Virus record (IMG/VR): IMGVR_UViG_3300031825_000067
Location: 1-24,635 of that record
Reading direction: 5' to 3' (one strand)
Origin: a virus
Length of the DNA: 24,635 nt
This document shows positions 14,787 to 22,863 of the stretch, piece by piece. The notes beneath the pieces are model-generated. The model was not told where the DNA came from. It did no database searches and saw nothing but the letters and a program-made list of their open reading frames with translations. A program made the position numbers and the translations under genes. How positions within the stretch are numbered: the first letter of the stretch is position 1; every line of letters begins with the position of its first letter.

Positions 14787-14835
14787 GTCAGCCTCGAAAG
14801 GGGGCGGGGAGCCGGAGCCCCCCGCCGTGGTTGGA

Positions 14836-16047
14836 CTACTCGGTGATGCGGACGGCGTGGTCCTTGTAGACCAGCTGGGGATCCGCATAGAGGACGTCGA
14901 TGCGGGTGTTCTCCGCGTCGTTGGTGAAGTCGCCGCCGGTCATCACGCGGAGGCTGATGCCGTCCGCGTCGAAGGTGTACCCCTCGGTCCCGGCGATCAC
15001 ACCCAGGGGGGCGAAGGCGGTCACGATGGCGTCACGGTGGAAGGCCAGGTTCTGCCGGTAGGAGGTGGAGGCAGCGCCCACGATGGTGATGGCCGCGCCG
15101 TTGGCGGGCAGGGCGGAGACCGTGGCGCCCGGGGCCGTGGCGTTCAGCGCGGGGCTGATGGCCAGGGTCGTGGTGGCGCCGGCGGCGGTGACGTCCGCGG
15201 TGACCACGAAGTCCCGCAGCTTGGGCAGGATCGCGCCCGTGAGCGGGTGCACCGCGTAGACGCCAGCGATCTGGAAGCTGGTGCCCGCCTTGAAGGTGTC
15301 CGCCGCGAGCGTGCCCGCGATGAGCAGGTTGGAGCCCGTCTGGCCGGCGCCGGAGACCGTCAGCCCCGCCACCTTGTTGCCATTGGTGTGGATGGGTAGG
15401 CTCTGGTTCTCGAACCAGTTGAAGCCGTGGCCGGAGTTGATGTACCCCTGCATGAACATGTCCGAGATGGCCTTGTTCGGGTTCAGGAGCACCTTGGAGG
15501 CGTCCACCAGCTCGGTGTTGGCGTCGGAGCTGATGAGCAGCGTCCGGGGGTCGGCAGGGGCCAGGAACCGCTCCAGGTAGGACCGGGCCTGGCTGTAGGT
15601 CTTCATGGTGGTGGGCACGGTGCCGGCAGTGCCGACCACGCCCGCGATCTGCTTGTAGATCTTGGAGAGCTGGTCCGCCTGGACCACGGCGGCGAGGGTG
15701 CTGATGGCGGGGCGGATGAACCGCTCGTCGTACTCGTCGATGCTCAGCGCCTTCTCGATGCTCGTGAACCGGAGGGCCACGTGCTTCTGGGTGCTGAGGG
15801 TGGAGGTGACGTAGGTCTCCACCTGGTCCGGGGCGGCGCCGCCACCGGCGAAGACCGCGCCGTCGTAGACCTTGTTGGCGGGCGGGATCTTGATCTTGAC
15901 CGTGCCGCCCTTGCGGTAGCCGTTGACCTTGGCGGTCATGTCGTCTTCGCGCTCGCGGCTGATGTTGGTGATGAAGTTCATCGCCTCCTGGAGGCGCTTC
16001 GCGGAGCGCCGGGCGACCATCTGGTGGGTGAGAATCGTGTTGCTCAT
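14836..16047 (-). CDS. major capsid protein, P22 coat (gp5) family
   Basis: 403 aa, ATG 16047. The N-terminus SNTILTHQMVARRSAKRLQEAMNF is typical of this coat family, followed by KGGTVKIKIPP, FTSIEKALSIDEYDERFIRPA and a C-terminal DVLYADPQLVYKDHAVRITE, all characteristic of the HK97-fold P22-type coat. Slightly shorter than P22 gp5 (430 aa). A Thr/Ala/Gly-rich stretch (about 290-335) probably corresponds to the surface insertion domain, which is compact here. Scaffold and portal genes lie just upstream, as expected for procapsid assembly. Confidence 0.88.
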   Translation of the reverse strand: MSNTILTHQMVARRSAKRLQEAMNFITNISREREDDMTAKVNGYRKGGTVKIKIPPANKVYDGAVFAGGGAAPDQVETYVTSTLSTQKHVALRFTSIEKALSIDEYDERFIRPAISTLAAVVQADQLSKIYKQIAGVVGTAGTVPTTMKTYSQARSYLERFLAPADPRTLLISSDANTELVDASKVLLNPNKAISDMFMQGYINSGHGFNWFENQSLPIHTNGNKVAGLTVSGAGQTGSNLLIAGTLAADTFKAGTSFQIAGVYAVHPLTGAILPKLRDFVVTADVTAAGATTTLAISPALNATAPGATVSALPANGAAITIVGAASTSYRQNLAFHRDAIVTAFAPLGVIAGTEGYTFDADGISLRVMTGGDFTNDAENTRIDVLYADPQLVYKDHAVRITE

Positions 16048-16100
16048 TGCTGTTCTCCGGGGGGCCGGTTCGATCCGGCAAAGGAGGGGTTAGGGGAGGT

Positions 16101-16940
16101 TCAGCGCTTCACAGCACGCTCCTGGCGGAGCCACTCGGCGTCCGAGAGCTTGCTGGGGTCCCTGCTGACCGTCCCCGTCCCCTTGAGGGGCTGGAGCGGC
16201 GCAGGGGCGCTGGTGGTTCGCTTCTGGGGGGTGGCGCTGGGCGTCTTCGCCGAGATCTCGTCCTCGATGCGGGCCAGGGCGATCTCGGCCCCGCGAGGGG
16301 TGAGACCGGCGATCCGGCGGCACTCGGCCGGGTGGGAGGCGAGGTGGTGGAGCATTTCCCCGCCGTGCACCGAGGCCATGAGGAATTCCTGCATGGTGGG
16401 CGTGGTGGGGAGGTCTTCCTCGAGCAGGTCTTCCAGGTCGGGGTGAGCCTCGTGCGCGGCCTCCAGTCGCTTGGACCAGGTGGCCTGCACTTCGGTCTGC
16501 TTCTCCCGCGCCTTGGCGGCTTCAGCCTCGGTGGCCTTGGCCTTGTCGCGGGCCTGGATCTTCATCTCAGCCTTGTATTCCGCCAGGTCGGCGAAGAACT
16601 TCAGTTCCGCGGCCTTGAATTCGGCGTAGCTGCTGAACTTCGACTCGTCCGGGGGCTGAGGCTCGGTCAGAGCCGGGGCCTCCTGGGCGGGCGCGGCGGA
16701 GCTACCGGCGCGGAGGCGGGCGATCTCTTCTTCCTGGACGGCCAGCCGCGTGGTGAGCTTCTGGATCCGCTTCTGGAAGCCGCCCATCTTCTTCTTGGGC
16801 TCGCCGTTCTCGTCCAGTTCTTCGCCGGCCGGGGGCTCGCCATTGGGGTTCGCGGGCGGGGTCTTGGGTTCTCCGTCACCCTGGACGCCAAGGGCGCCAG
16901 TCAGGGAGTCAGGAGTGGGGTCGAGGGGTTCGGTGCTCAT
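16101..16940 (-). CDS. scaffolding protein
   Basis: 279 aa; its ATG at 16940 overlaps the portal stop (ATGA). Composition is typical of a scaffold: Pro/Glu/Asp-rich disordered N-terminus (1-60), a coiled-coil-like helix (QKRIQKLTTRLAVQEEEIARLRAG, about 55-80), long charged helices (105-170), and a basic C-terminus LSDAEWLRQERAVKR suited to coat binding. P22 gp8 is 303 aa and likewise binds coat through a basic C-terminal helix-turn-helix. It would guide procapsid assembly and then leave. No protease is visible. Confidence 0.8.
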   Translation of the reverse strand: MSTEPLDPTPDSLTGALGVQGDGEPKTPPANPNGEPPAGEELDENGEPKKKMGGFQKRIQKLTTRLAVQEEEIARLRAGSSAAPAQEAPALTEPQPPDESKFSSYAEFKAAELKFFADLAEYKAEMKIQARDKAKATEAEAAKAREKQTEVQATWSKRLEAAHEAHPDLEDLLEEDLPTTPTMQEFLMASVHGGEMLHHLASHPAECRRIAGLTPRGAEIALARIEDEISAKTPSATPQKRTTSAPAPLQPLKGTGTVSRDPSKLSDAEWLRQERAVKR

Positions 16941-19201
16941 GGAGTCTCCATGGGTGAGCCCGGCGCGGAGGCCGCCGGTAGGCCTTGGGACATGTCACCG
17001 GGCATCCGGCCCGGCTCGGGGGTACCCGGCGCGATTCCGCCACCGGTGGCGGTGTCCATTCCCTGGGCCATGGGCATGCCGCCAGCCATCGGGGGCTCAG
17101 CAGGCGTGTCCTGGTCGTCCAGGGCGGAGGGTTGAAGGGCGGGCTGGGCCAGACGCGCAAGCGCCTGCTGGATCTGCTCCAGTTCGGCCTGCATGGCGAG
17201 GGCGGAGTCCTTCTGGTCGAGCGTGGCCCAGGTCTTCAGCAGGTCGGCCTGGGTCTGCATGGCCGCGATGCGCTCCTTGGAGGCGATCTCCAGGGCCTTG
17301 CTGTCCAGCTTCTCCTGGGCGTCTTCCAGGGCCTTGGTGAGCTGGTCGATGAGCTGGCTCTGCTGGTCCATGGCGCCCTTGAGCTGCTGCATCTGGGCCT
17401 GGACCTGGGGCGGGATCTGGCCGCCGCCCTTGTCCTCGTCCTGCGCCTGGGGCGGGAGGAATTTCTTGAGCCGGTCCGCGATCTCCTGGGCGCCGGGCCA
17501 GTCCATGTTCTTGACGATCAGGTCACCGGCTTTCTGGCTCAGGCTGGGGTCCGCCTGGGCCAGCTGCATCATCGAGGCCGCGGCCTCCTGGCGCTTGGTG
17601 GCGTAGCTGGGGCCTGCGGTGACCCGCACGTCGTACTTGCCGATGCTGAGGTCGTAGAGCAGTTCCTCGCCCGTGTTGGGGTCCTTGAACTTCTGGTTCA
17701 GCCAGACCGTCTTCTCGGTGCCGTCCTCGCCGATGATCCTCGCCACACGCGGGGCGTCGTAGACCTTCGGGATGAGGTCCACCAGGACCCGGCCCAGATG
17801 GCGGATCGTGCGGGTGAGGTTGTCCACCAGGTGGTAGTTCGCCGTCCCGGACTGGTTCTGTCGGGCCCGGATGGCGATGCCGGAGGTCTCGTTCGAGTGC
17901 TGCCCCAGGGCTGAGTCGAAGATCCCCACCAGGGCCTTCATGTCGTCCTGCACCAGCAGCCGGGCGTTGGTGATGGCCTGGGTGTTCGCCTCGGCGAAGT
18001 TCCGCTGCGGGGGCGGCACGGGCTGGCCGTTCAGGCTTGTGGGCTTGTAGGTGAGGAAGGCCTGGGTCTCGGAGTTGGACGCCTTCCACTCCTTCTCCCG
18101 GCCCTCCAGCTGGCCCTCGGCCACGATCCAGGGCGCCTTCGGGGTCAGGCCAATGGCCTCGGTCTCCGTGCTCACAAAGACGTTCAGCATCCGCTGCTGG
18201 TCCTTAGCGTGCCGGATGACCCCCTCGAGGATCACCTGGCCGTCCACCTCCAGCTCGTCGCCCAGGACGGGGAAGATGGGGATCCAGCGGCCCGGCCAGA
18301 GGGTGTCTTCCAGGATCTCGGTGCCGATGATCTTGCACCACCGCACAGCGGGAATCTCGGTGTCACGTTGCTTCAGGACCACCGGGGGCACGGCCTCGGG
18401 GTTGATCTCCAGCGCCCGCTTCAGCTGGTCTTCCAGCAGCACCGTGCCGTCCGCCAGCATGAGCAGCGTGGCCTTGGTGGTGGTCATGCAGAAGTACTCC
18501 GCCACGCGGACCTGTTTCCCCTCCATCCAAGAGGGCGCTACCTGCCGGGCGGTCTCCCAGGTGCTCTTGTCCTTGCACACCTCGGCGTCCGGGTGGCGGG
18601 CCTCGAACTCCTCCTCGCTGAAGTCGTCCACAATGAAGGCCCAGCGCATGTCGCTGCGGTCGGCTTCCTTGGCGTCGGGGTCGATGTAGACGCTGAACTG
18701 GTTCCGGATGCGCTTGATCTTGATGTCCAGGTCGAAGGACATGGGGTCGGCGTACTCGGTGATCACCCGGAAGTAGCCCAGGCCAGTGTTGGCCGCGCCA
18801 TTGAATGCGGTGTCGTAGGCTGCGTCAGCCCCGGAGTCGTATTCGATGTGGCGGATGAGCCCCTGTAACACCTCGGCAGTCTTTGGGTCGCCCTGGTCGT
18901 CCACCGGGGAAACCTGGATGGCCGGCCGGTTCTGCCGCTGGTCGTTGGAGACCTGCCGCACGAACTGAGGCAGGCGGTTCACCGTGAGGCAGGGCCGCTT
19001 CTGCTTCAAGCGCTTGGCCTTCATGTCGGGGTCCCACTGGTCCCCAGCGCGCATCTTCAGATCGTCCAGGCCGCGCTCCCGGATCAGGGACTCGGCCTTC
19101 TCCGCCAGCTCGAACCGCTCACGGGCCTCCTCGAGGAATTCAGCGTCCCGCGCGGCCTTGGCTTGGGCATCGTCCTTCTCGTCCACAGCAGGGGGCTTCA
19201 T
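16937..19201 (-). CDS. portal protein, P22 gp1 family
   Basis: 754 aa (P22 portal 725 aa). ATG at 19201 overlaps the preceding stop. Family features include the early block CLTVNRLPQFVRQVSNDQRQ, AAYDTAFNGAANTGLGYFRV, the core FSVYIDPDAKEADRSDMRWAF, and TSGIAIRARQNQSGTANY, followed by a long Gln/Leu-rich helical C-terminus (about 590-690) corresponding to the barrel region, then a Pro/Gly-rich tail. It forms the dodecameric ring at the capsid vertex through which the terminase drives DNA. It is preceded by lysis-type genes rather than directly by the terminase. Confidence 0.9.
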   Translation of the reverse strand: MKPPAVDEKDDAQAKAARDAEFLEEARERFELAEKAESLIRERGLDDLKMRAGDQWDPDMKAKRLKQKRPCLTVNRLPQFVRQVSNDQRQNRPAIQVSPVDDQGDPKTAEVLQGLIRHIEYDSGADAAYDTAFNGAANTGLGYFRVITEYADPMSFDLDIKIKRIRNQFSVYIDPDAKEADRSDMRWAFIVDDFSEEEFEARHPDAEVCKDKSTWETARQVAPSWMEGKQVRVAEYFCMTTTKATLLMLADGTVLLEDQLKRALEINPEAVPPVVLKQRDTEIPAVRWCKIIGTEILEDTLWPGRWIPIFPVLGDELEVDGQVILEGVIRHAKDQQRMLNVFVSTETEAIGLTPKAPWIVAEGQLEGREKEWKASNSETQAFLTYKPTSLNGQPVPPPQRNFAEANTQAITNARLLVQDDMKALVGIFDSALGQHSNETSGIAIRARQNQSGTANYHLVDNLTRTIRHLGRVLVDLIPKVYDAPRVARIIGEDGTEKTVWLNQKFKDPNTGEELLYDLSIGKYDVRVTAGPSYATKRQEAAASMMQLAQADPSLSQKAGDLIVKNMDWPGAQEIADRLKKFLPPQAQDEDKGGGQIPPQVQAQMQQLKGAMDQQSQLIDQLTKALEDAQEKLDSKALEIASKERIAAMQTQADLLKTWATLDQKDSALAMQAELEQIQQALARLAQPALQPSALDDQDTPAEPPMAGGMPMAQGMDTATGGGIAPGTPEPGRMPGDMSQGLPAASAPGSPMETP

Positions 19202-19452
19202 CGGCCCACCTCATGCGGACAATCCGGCATAGGGCAGTGGTCTTGAGCGCGGCGGCCCAGGGGCCCGAGGGGCAGGTTCGCCCTCCACTCCTCGATGCGG
19301 ATCAATCGCCCGTCATGGTTCGCCAGCTGGTCGGACTGCTTATCGAGCTTCTTGTCGATCTTGTCCAAGCGGCCCAGCACCATCGTTTTGATGAGACCCG
19401 CCATGCCGCCCAGCAACACCAGTGCAAAACCAAGAATTTCAGCGACCGTCAT
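19198..19452 (-). CDS. small membrane protein with coiled coil, 84 aa
   Basis: ATG 19452 overlaps the stop of the spanin-like gene (ATGA) and its own stop overlaps the portal start. One N-terminal transmembrane helix (about residues 4-26, ILGFALVLLGGMAGLIKTMVL) is followed by a heptad helix (DKIDKKLDKQSDQLANHDGRLIRIEEW) and a Cys/His-containing tail HCPMPDCPHE. This organisation resembles small holin-associated or hemolysin XhlA-like membrane proteins found in phage lysis regions. The tail could bind a metal. Exact role unknown. Confidence 0.6.
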   Translation of the reverse strand: MTVAEILGFALVLLGGMAGLIKTMVLGRLDKIDKKLDKQSDQLANHDGRLIRIEEWRANLPLGPLGRRAQDHCPMPDCPHEVGR

Positions 19453-20033
19453 CGCCGCCCCCCCACGTAGCCGAGGGCAACACCTGCGGCGAACCCCTCG
19501 ATGCGGCCGCGCCACCGGGAGGTGGTCACGGCCTCTTTCCACGACTTCGTGGCCGCGGCCTGGGCAGCGGTAGCCTTGCGCTCCGCCTCGTAGGCCTCTC
19601 GGAATTCCGCAGAGCGGCGCTGTTCATCGGTCAGGGCCAGGGTCAGCGCCTGGATCTGCCGGTCCTGCGCGTCGATCAGTTCCCGGTCAGCGGCCAGCAG
19701 CTGCTGGGTGCGAAGATCAACAGCAGGGTCCCCACCGGCTTGAGGGGGAACGGCTGAATCAGGAAGTGCGGGTAACGGGGTGCCCACGATCTTGCGAAGG
19801 CGGCGAACTTCGGCCCACGCCCGAGCAGAGTCCGCCGCGGCTGACGCCAGCGCCTGCGAATGGTCCGGGACGGATTCAGCTGCCTGGGCATGGGTCTGGG
19901 CCTCCCCCTGGTGGATTGCGGATTGGATCTCGGATCCGTGGCCTTGGGACCGCCTGCACGAATCCACGCCAGACAGCCCCGCCAGGATCGCCAGCAGGGC
20001 ACACAGGCCATAGATGGCATAGCGCGGGGTCAT
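19449..20033 (-). CDS. Rz-like inner-membrane spanin candidate
   Basis: 194 aa; ATG 20033 overlaps the holin-like stop (ATGA). The N-terminal hydrophobic segment (about 5-24, AIYGLCALLAILAGLSGV) leads into a long periplasmic-type helical region with Ala/Gln/Glu/Arg heptads (45-170), like Rz spanins, which link inner and outer membranes after endolysin action. The cysteine after VDS (residue 26) could alternatively be a lipid-modification site, although Asp at -2 is unusual. The C-terminus GFAAGVALGYVGGRR is also weakly hydrophobic. No convincing nested Rz1-type lipoprotein gene was found. Assignment rests on topology and position. Confidence 0.5.
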   Translation of the reverse strand: MTPRYAIYGLCALLAILAGLSGVDSCRRSQGHGSEIQSAIHQGEAQTHAQAAESVPDHSQALASAAADSARAWAEVRRLRKIVGTPLPALPDSAVPPQAGGDPAVDLRTQQLLAADRELIDAQDRQIQALTLALTDEQRRSAEFREAYEAERKATAAQAAATKSWKEAVTTSRWRGRIEGFAAGVALGYVGGRR

Positions 20034-20281
20034 GGGTTGGCTCCGTCCGTGCCCGACGCACCGGAGGCGGAAGGGGCCGCGACCCCGACCTTCTTGCCGC
20101 CCACGTAGCCCGTGGTCGCGGCGGTCAACAGGAGGCCCAGGGCCACGTTCCACTCAGCAGTGAATGGCCGCCAGATGCCGATGGTGAGCCAAATCGTGGC
20201 GCAGAGGATGACCCAGAGGTAGGCGAGCTTCTTGGTCTGAGGCCCGCCACGGCCAAGCAGGGATGAGAGCCAGCTACCCAC
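20030..20281 (-). CDS. holin-like protein, 83 aa
   Basis: GTG start at 20281, inside the last codons of the endolysin gene. Two membrane helices are visible: AYLWVILCATIWLTIGIW (about 20-37) and NVALGLLLTAATTGYVGG (about 45-62), with a basic turn KK after the second and a Ser/Gly/Ala-rich tail. Size, two helices and adjacency to a peptidase-type endolysin fit a class II holin. A lysis role by membrane permeabilisation is inferred; sequence alone cannot distinguish it from an antiholin. Confidence 0.6.
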   Translation of the reverse strand: MGSWLSSLLGRGGPQTKKLAYLWVILCATIWLTIGIWRPFTAEWNVALGLLLTAATTGYVGGKKVGVAAPSASGASGTDGANP

Positions 20282-20744
20282 GGCGCACCTCCGGGAGCAG
20301 CGATGCGGGCAGGGCCGCCGGCCACACGGCCAGCAGCGGGTAGGTCGGAAGGTCGCCCCGGCCTTCTTGGCGGCGGCGTGGGCCCAGGCCCAGGTGGATG
20401 CAGCCGCGCTCGAAGATCAGCTGGTCCACGCCGCTCATGAACATCGGGTGGATCCACAGCTTCCGGAACGCCGTCTCGCGCCCCAGGCCCACGGGATTGA
20501 AGTCCACAGCCCTGGCATACATGTGGTCGCTGGTGAGACTTCCGCCGCAGGCTTGGTTCAGGGCGGGGCACCGGTACCCGTAGGAGACCCGCAGCGGGAC
20601 ACCCAGGATGGCGCGGGCCTCTTCGAGCTTCTCCGCGAGGATCTGAAGACGGTTGTCCCACCCCTTCGGCGGCTCGTTCTGGATGCCGGGGTGGTTGCCG
20701 CTGGAGATCAACTCCTCTCGGGTGAAGTGCTCCGTGAGGTCCAT
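20274..20744 (-). CDS. endolysin, M15-type peptidase
   Basis: 156 aa, ATG 20744. The zinc-peptidase M15A signature is present: SYGYRCPALNQACGG, then SDHMYARAVDF with His74 and Asp81, and CIHLGL with His117 as third metal ligand, preceded by Glu112 as likely catalytic base. The family (L-alanyl-D-glutamate or D-Ala-D-Ala-type peptidases) cleaves peptide bridges in peptidoglycan. There is no signal peptide, so release depends on a holin, consistent with the overlapping holin-like gene. It begins FTREELI-S, as usual for these phage enzymes. The lysis genes lie between terminase and portal. Confidence 0.85.
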   Translation of the reverse strand: MDLTEHFTREELISSGNHPGIQNEPPKGWDNRLQILAEKLEEARAILGVPLRVSYGYRCPALNQACGGSLTSDHMYARAVDFNPVGLGRETAFRKLWIHPMFMSGVDQLIFERGCIHLGLGPRRRQEGRGDLPTYPLLAVWPAALPASLLPEVRRG

Positions 20745-20788
20745 ACCCCACGCTCACGCATACGCGAGGCTGGGGCCACGATTGGCCC

Positions 20789-20824
20789 ACGGATAAAACG
20801 GATTACACGGAAAAGACGGAATTA
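20789..20824. repeat. four 9-bp tandem repeats (ACGGAnnnn)
   Basis: ACGG recurs at 20789, 20798, 20807 and 20816 with an exact 9-bp period: ACGGATAAA, ACGGATTAC, ACGGAAAAG, ACGGAATTA. The block fills the AT-rich gap between the HTH gene and the endolysin gene. It may be a protein-binding array, a leader element for the lysis genes, or an inserted simple repeat. Confidence 0.6.
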
Positions 20825-20825
20825 T

Positions 20826-21017
20826 TTATCCCGTCGCGGGCAGATTCTCAGGCCCCGCACCCAGCTCATGCACCGCCGAAGCCAGCCAGCGACGATGCCC
20901 GCCCAATGTCCGGCGCATAGGGATGACGCCCTCGAACTTCCGCGCGAACCAGTCCGGGTCATAGCCCAGGATCCTGGCCGCCTTGCCCGTGCTGATCCAG
21001 CCCTGGTCCACCCTCAC
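20826..21017 (-). CDS. small HTH DNA-binding protein, 63-66 aa
   Basis: The start is either GTG at 21017, overlapping the terminase TGA (GTGA), or ATG at 21026. The sequence WISTGKAARILGYDPDWFARKFEG is a MerR/excisionase-type helix-turn-helix (ISTGKAARILG recognition unit), followed by a basic wing RRTLGGHRRWL and a short helix. Proteins of this type bind DNA as regulators, recombination directionality factors or terminase-like adaptors. Located between the large terminase and the lysis genes, it might regulate late transcription, but the only visible candidate target is the adjacent 9-bp repeat block. Function not established. Confidence 0.6.
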   Translation of the reverse strand: MRVDQGWISTGKAARILGYDPDWFARKFEGVIPMRRTLGGHRRWLASAVHELGAGPENLPATG

Positions 21018-22531
21018 CCCATCCATGCGTTCTCCCCCCCGCCCGCGGGGGCATCTTCGTCGTCCTCGACTGGCTTCGGCACCACCACCTCCACCGAGGC
21101 GGCCATGATCACCGCGTCGCCCTTGTCAGGGCTGCGTCCAATGCGCTTCTTGATGTCATCCTTGCTCTCCACCTGGATCCCCCTGGGCGTAGGCTTCCAC
21201 CGGGGGGCGCAGAGGTCCGCCTTCAACTCCGGATCCGGCGGCAGGGCCAGGAACTGCCCCGAGGTGGGGTCCAGGGCCTCGCGGAGCTTCCAGTGGTCCT
21301 CGGCGCGCTTGTTCACGAACTTCAGCTGGCCAGACTTGTCCATGCCGTAGCTGGCGGCGGCGCCGTTGTAAGCCACGCGCTGCACCATGGCATTGTCCTC
21401 CAGGGCGTCAAAGGCAGACGCCCCGACGCCCACCACATCGACCACCGCCTGCGCTCGGTCCTTGACCAGCAGCAGCACCTGGACCGCCGTGGTCTGACCG
21501 TCCGGCGTGTCCTTGCCGGGGAAGACCTTCACCGCGTCATACCAGTGCCCGAATCGCGGCGCCAGGCAGGTCTTGTCCGCGCCACCCCGGGCGACGTCCA
21601 CTCCCAGCGAGGTCATGGGCACCGCAGGCTTCGCGGTGGCCTTCCAGCGGGCCTGCGCCGCCTCGACCCAGGCGCTGGGGATCACCTGGTAGGCGTTGTC
21701 CTCCCGTCCGGCCTTGAAGTCTCCGTAGAGCATTTTGGACCGCAGGGGCTCTGGCAGGGCCTGGAGCCGGGCGACGTAGCCCGAGGCCATCAGCGCCGGG
21801 TTGTCCTGGACCTTGGCAGGGATGAACGTGCGGCTGAGCGGCTTGACCCACTCGCCGTGGACCAGCACGGGCTCACCACTGGGGCACTCCACGTCCTTGC
21901 CGTCGATGGTGGTGAACCAGCGGAGCTCGCCGGGCAGGGCTGGGTTCGGGTGGTTCTCGTCCAGCCAGGGGGCCCAGAAGTTCAGCACCCATTCGCCGTC
22001 GCTGTCCGTAGGCGGGTTGCCCGTGGCGATGGTACGGCAGCGCTGGCCTTCTTTGGTGGTGCGGTTCCAGCCCGTGACGAAACGGAACTGCGCCTCGCTG
22101 AACTCGGTGATTTCATCGAAGCCGTAGAGGTCGTAGGGCACGCCCTGGTGGTCGGTCACATCGGCGTCGTACTGCATAGACCCGAACCGGATCATGCAGC
22201 CCGGCAGGTTCCAGCGGCTCTTGCTTTCGTTGTAATCGGACAGCGTGCCGTCACCCGCCTGGGTGTAAATCTCCTTGGAGCGGTCCACGATGCCCTGCAG
22301 TGAGGGCGACACGCGGCGGAAGATGATGGCCCGGCTGTGCTGGTAGCGGGCCACACCCAGCAGCAGGTCCGTCTTGCCGCCGCCAGCCGATCCGCCATAG
22401 AACAAGATGTCGGCCTCGCTCTGGAGCGCCAGCGCCTGGGGGCCAGGGTAGGGCTTCCACCGCTTGGCGCGCAGCGCGAGCTCCAGGGCCGCCAGGGCAG
22501 CCAGCTCCAGGTCTTCCCGCATCAAGATCAC
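21014..22531 (-). CDS. terL: terminase large subunit
   Basis: 505 aa packaging motor. GTG 22531 overlaps the small-terminase stop (GTGA); ATG 22522 is an alternative. The ATPase domain has Walker A GGSAGGGKT (46-54) and Walker B LYGFDE (135-140, Asp139/Glu140), with ATGNP (169-173) as coupling motif. The nuclease domain begins near 305 with GVDVARGGADKT (Asp312), VVDVVGVGASAFD (Asp365) and a final acidic residue in DKGDAVIMA. It cuts concatemeric DNA and pumps it into the procapsid through the portal. Complete; no inactivating change is visible. Confidence 0.93.
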   Translation of the reverse strand: MILMREDLELAALAALELALRAKRWKPYPGPQALALQSEADILFYGGSAGGGKTDLLLGVARYQHSRAIIFRRVSPSLQGIVDRSKEIYTQAGDGTLSDYNESKSRWNLPGCMIRFGSMQYDADVTDHQGVPYDLYGFDEITEFSEAQFRFVTGWNRTTKEGQRCRTIATGNPPTDSDGEWVLNFWAPWLDENHPNPALPGELRWFTTIDGKDVECPSGEPVLVHGEWVKPLSRTFIPAKVQDNPALMASGYVARLQALPEPLRSKMLYGDFKAGREDNAYQVIPSAWVEAAQARWKATAKPAVPMTSLGVDVARGGADKTCLAPRFGHWYDAVKVFPGKDTPDGQTTAVQVLLLVKDRAQAVVDVVGVGASAFDALEDNAMVQRVAYNGAAASYGMDKSGQLKFVNKRAEDHWKLREALDPTSGQFLALPPDPELKADLCAPRWKPTPRGIQVESKDDIKKRIGRSPDKGDAVIMAASVEVVVPKPVEDDEDAPAGGGENAWMG

Positions 22532-22863
22532 TTGCTGGCCTCCACGACCCTTGCCACCAACGCCTTGAGCTGCTCGTCCGTCATTCCCTTGATGTGCTGG
22601 ACCTGCAGCGGCCCGCCATCCTCACCCGTCACCTGCATGGGCAGAACCTTCGCCAGCAGGGCCATGAACGGCGCGTTGTTCTTCTTTCGTGCCTGGCGCA
22701 GGAGGAAGTCCTCCCCTCCGGCGCGCTCGGTGGCGCCCAGGATCATGTCCTTCAGAGCCTTGGTGGTCTTGTTGGGGGTGCCCTTCTTGCGGCCCTTGCC
22801 CGCGTTGGGTGGCTTGGGCTTTGCCTGTCCAGTATTTGACACTACTTTGCTGGGCTTGGTCAT
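22528..22863 (-). CDS. terS: putative terminase small subunit
   Basis: 111 aa from ATG 22863, which overlaps the nuclease stop; an in-frame start 10 codons earlier lies within that gene. The N-terminal basic region GKGRKKGTPNKTTKALKDMIL is characteristic of a phage protein family that precedes large terminases, followed by GGEDFLLRQA and ALLAKVLPMQVTGED, and a C-terminal helix. Small subunits recognise the packaging site and activate the large subunit. The call is based on this pattern plus direct coupling to terL; the DNA-binding mode is unverified. Confidence 0.72.
   Translation of the reverse strand: MTKPSKVVSNTGQAKPKPPNAGKGRKKGTPNKTTKALKDMILGATERAGGEDFLLRQARKKNNAPFMALLAKVLPMQVTGEDGGPLQVQHIKGMTDEQLKALVARVVEASK

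Noticed and set aside
19676-20020. Nested Rz1-type outer-membrane spanin in another frame of the Rz-like gene
   Set aside because: The frame starts MPSMACVPC but lacks a proper hydrophobic signal and lipobox, and the body is Arg/Trp-rich shadow sequence.
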